In this document: piece by piece, positions 14,835 through 15,385 of the stretch
Layout of the letters: every line of letters begins with the position of its first letter
Numbering within the stretch: position 1 is the first letter of the stretch
NCBI GenBank assembly: GCA_017508895.1
Contig: JAFWRA010000139.1
Span: forward strand, 1-15,385
Reading direction: 5' to 3'
DNA length: 15,385 nucleotides
Source of the DNA: Bacteroidales bacterium
GTDB taxonomy: Bacteria; Bacteroidota; Bacteroidia; Bacteroidales; F082
Position numbers and translations under genes: made by a program
Notes under the pieces: model-generated
Databases searched by the model: none
What the model was told of the DNA's origin: nothing
Seen by the model: the letters and a program-made list of their open reading frames with translations, nothing else

Positions 14835-15051
14835 GAATTAATGAATAATTCGTGATAAATTGATGATAATTAATGTTTTAAAAAGGAAAAGTTTATTCAA
14901 TGAGAAATTTATGTTGGACTTTTTCCAGAAAAAGTTTGGAATGAGTGAGATTTCAGCTTATTCATTTCCAAAATATTACAGTTTTTAGAATCCAAAATTG
15001 TTTGGACTGGCCATTTAACCGCTTGACAAATGCGATAGTTTTGCGTCATGT
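14835..15051. other. AT-rich intergenic stretch without a gene
   Basis: This stretch lies between two inverted-repeat blocks. It is AT-rich and contains a TAGTTTTG box (15036-15043), which is too far from any start codon to assign. I see no protein-like reading frame and no clear terminator. Confidence 0.5.
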
Positions 15052-15177
15052 CACAAAACGGCGTTTTCGTGCGTCTTATTTGACGCGAGACGGCGAGACG
15101 CGAGACTGCGGGACATGGGCTTGTCTCGAAGTCCCGTTGCTTCATTCTTCGCAATGACAGTCCCGTGTCCCGAAGTC
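15052..15177. repeat. Compound hairpin and GCGAGAC repeat element
   Basis: Several structures are packed together. A near-perfect hairpin, CACAAAACG/CGTTTTCGTG, spans 15052-15070. Next is GCGTC/GACGC (15071-15086). Four imperfect tandem copies of GCGAGAC follow (15085-15091, 15093-15099, 15100-15106, and GCGGGAC at 15108-15114). A long stem pairs GACT-G-CGGGACATGGG (15104-15119) with CCCGTGTCCCG-A-AGTC (15162-15177), with one mismatch and one G-T pair. Inside it, CGTTGC/GCAATG (15135-15140, 15151-15156) forms a further hairpin. On the minus strand the core reads GTCATTGCGAAGAATGAAG, which resembles interspersed 'CATTGCGA...GAAG' repeats I recall from other bacteria. GC content is clearly higher than the flanks. 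Confidence 0.7.
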
Positions 15178-15193
15178 AAAAGATATTGCAGTT

Positions 15194-15201
15194 TAATTTT
15201 G
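15194..15201 (+). promoter_or_regulatory. -7 box for the gene at the right edge
   Basis: TAATTTTG matches TAnnTTTG and lies 24 bases before the ATG at 15226, a usual distance. It sits just downstream of the compound repeat element. No good -33 TTG is present because the repeat occupies that space. Confidence 0.4.
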
Positions 15202-15225
15202 AACACTTACTTAAAACAAATCACC

Positions 15226-15385
15226 ATGAATAAAAAACTGTATTTCCTTTTGCTGCTGACGCTCGCCATTCCGCGCTTGGCGCTTGCGCAGAATCCCATC
15301 AACATTGATGAGTACAAGGTCATCGACCAAAGCCGCTTCATCATCACCTACGAAGCGATGATGACCGACGACTCACTGAAACCTA
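15226..15385 (+). CDS. Partial exported protein, possibly GLPGLI family
   Basis: Only the first 53 codons are in the window. They encode a signal peptide, MNKKLYFLLLLTLAIPRLAL, cut after Ala (LALA|Q), then NPINIDEYKVIDQSRFIITY followed by EAMMTDDSLKP. The pattern 'V-D-x-x-x-F/Y-x-I-T-Y-E ... D-D-S' shortly after the signal resembles the N-terminal strand of GLPGLI family proteins, which are periplasmic or surface proteins of unknown function in Bacteroidota. Too little is present to be sure. The first base of codon 54 is the last base of the window. Confidence 0.6.
   Translation, partial: MNKKLYFLLLLTLAIPRLALAQNPINIDEYKVIDQSRFIITYEAMMTDDSLKP

Noticed and set aside
14909..15154. An 81-codon minus-strand open frame in the right intergenic region
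   Set aside because: It is translated through the GCGAGAC repeats and hairpins, has no protein-like pattern and no promoter, so it is probably not a gene.
14715..15177. A possible CRISPR array
   Set aside because: The repeats are inverted and unequal, with no regular spacers, and no cas gene is nearby.

Overview
The window looks like a chromosomal segment of an uncultured Bacteroidales (phylum Bacteroidota). Four things point there: two proteins end in type IX secretion (T9SS) sorting domains; there is a PorT-like outer-membrane barrel; TAnnTTTG boxes, the Bacteroidota sigma-factor -7 signature, sit in front of several genes; and no clear Shine-Dalgarno sites precede the start codons. Coding DNA has medium GC content and the gaps are AT-rich. 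I see no rRNA, tRNA, CRISPR array, transposase or phage gene.

Left half (minus strand). A tightly packed run is transcribed leftward from about 5757: an M28 zinc aminopeptidase (secreted), an AlkZ-like winged-helix DNA glycosylase family protein, a single-pass membrane protein of unknown function, a GNAT acetyltransferase, then after a 69-bp gap a small zinc-ribbon protein and a CrtI-like FAD oxidoreductase. A further membrane-protein gene runs off the left edge. The first four genes are 1-10 bp apart, so co-transcription is likely, although their functions do not form one obvious pathway. The AlkZ-like gene carries a perfect 28-bp palindrome read in frame as protein.

Middle (plus strand). 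A 99-bp divergent promoter region with opposed TATTTTTG boxes serves the peptidase operon and an outer-membrane beta-barrel gene. Next comes trkA-trkH, a two-gene potassium-uptake operon encoding the NAD-binding gating subunit and the membrane channel.

Right half (plus strand). Two tandem paralogues of about 550 residues have signal peptides and almost interchangeable T9SS sorting domains. A TPR protein with one internal membrane span and a C-terminal helix-turn-helix follows; it is a candidate membrane-tethered regulator of its neighbours. About 700 bp without a confident gene then hold a possible 37-residue lipoprotein/signal-peptide ORF and two dense clusters of small inverted repeats. The window ends in the first 53 codons of another exported protein, possibly of the GLPGLI family.

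No complete, obviously new multi-gene system is present. The most unusual features are the palindromic repeat inside a coding sequence and the two hairpin-packed intergenic blocks.
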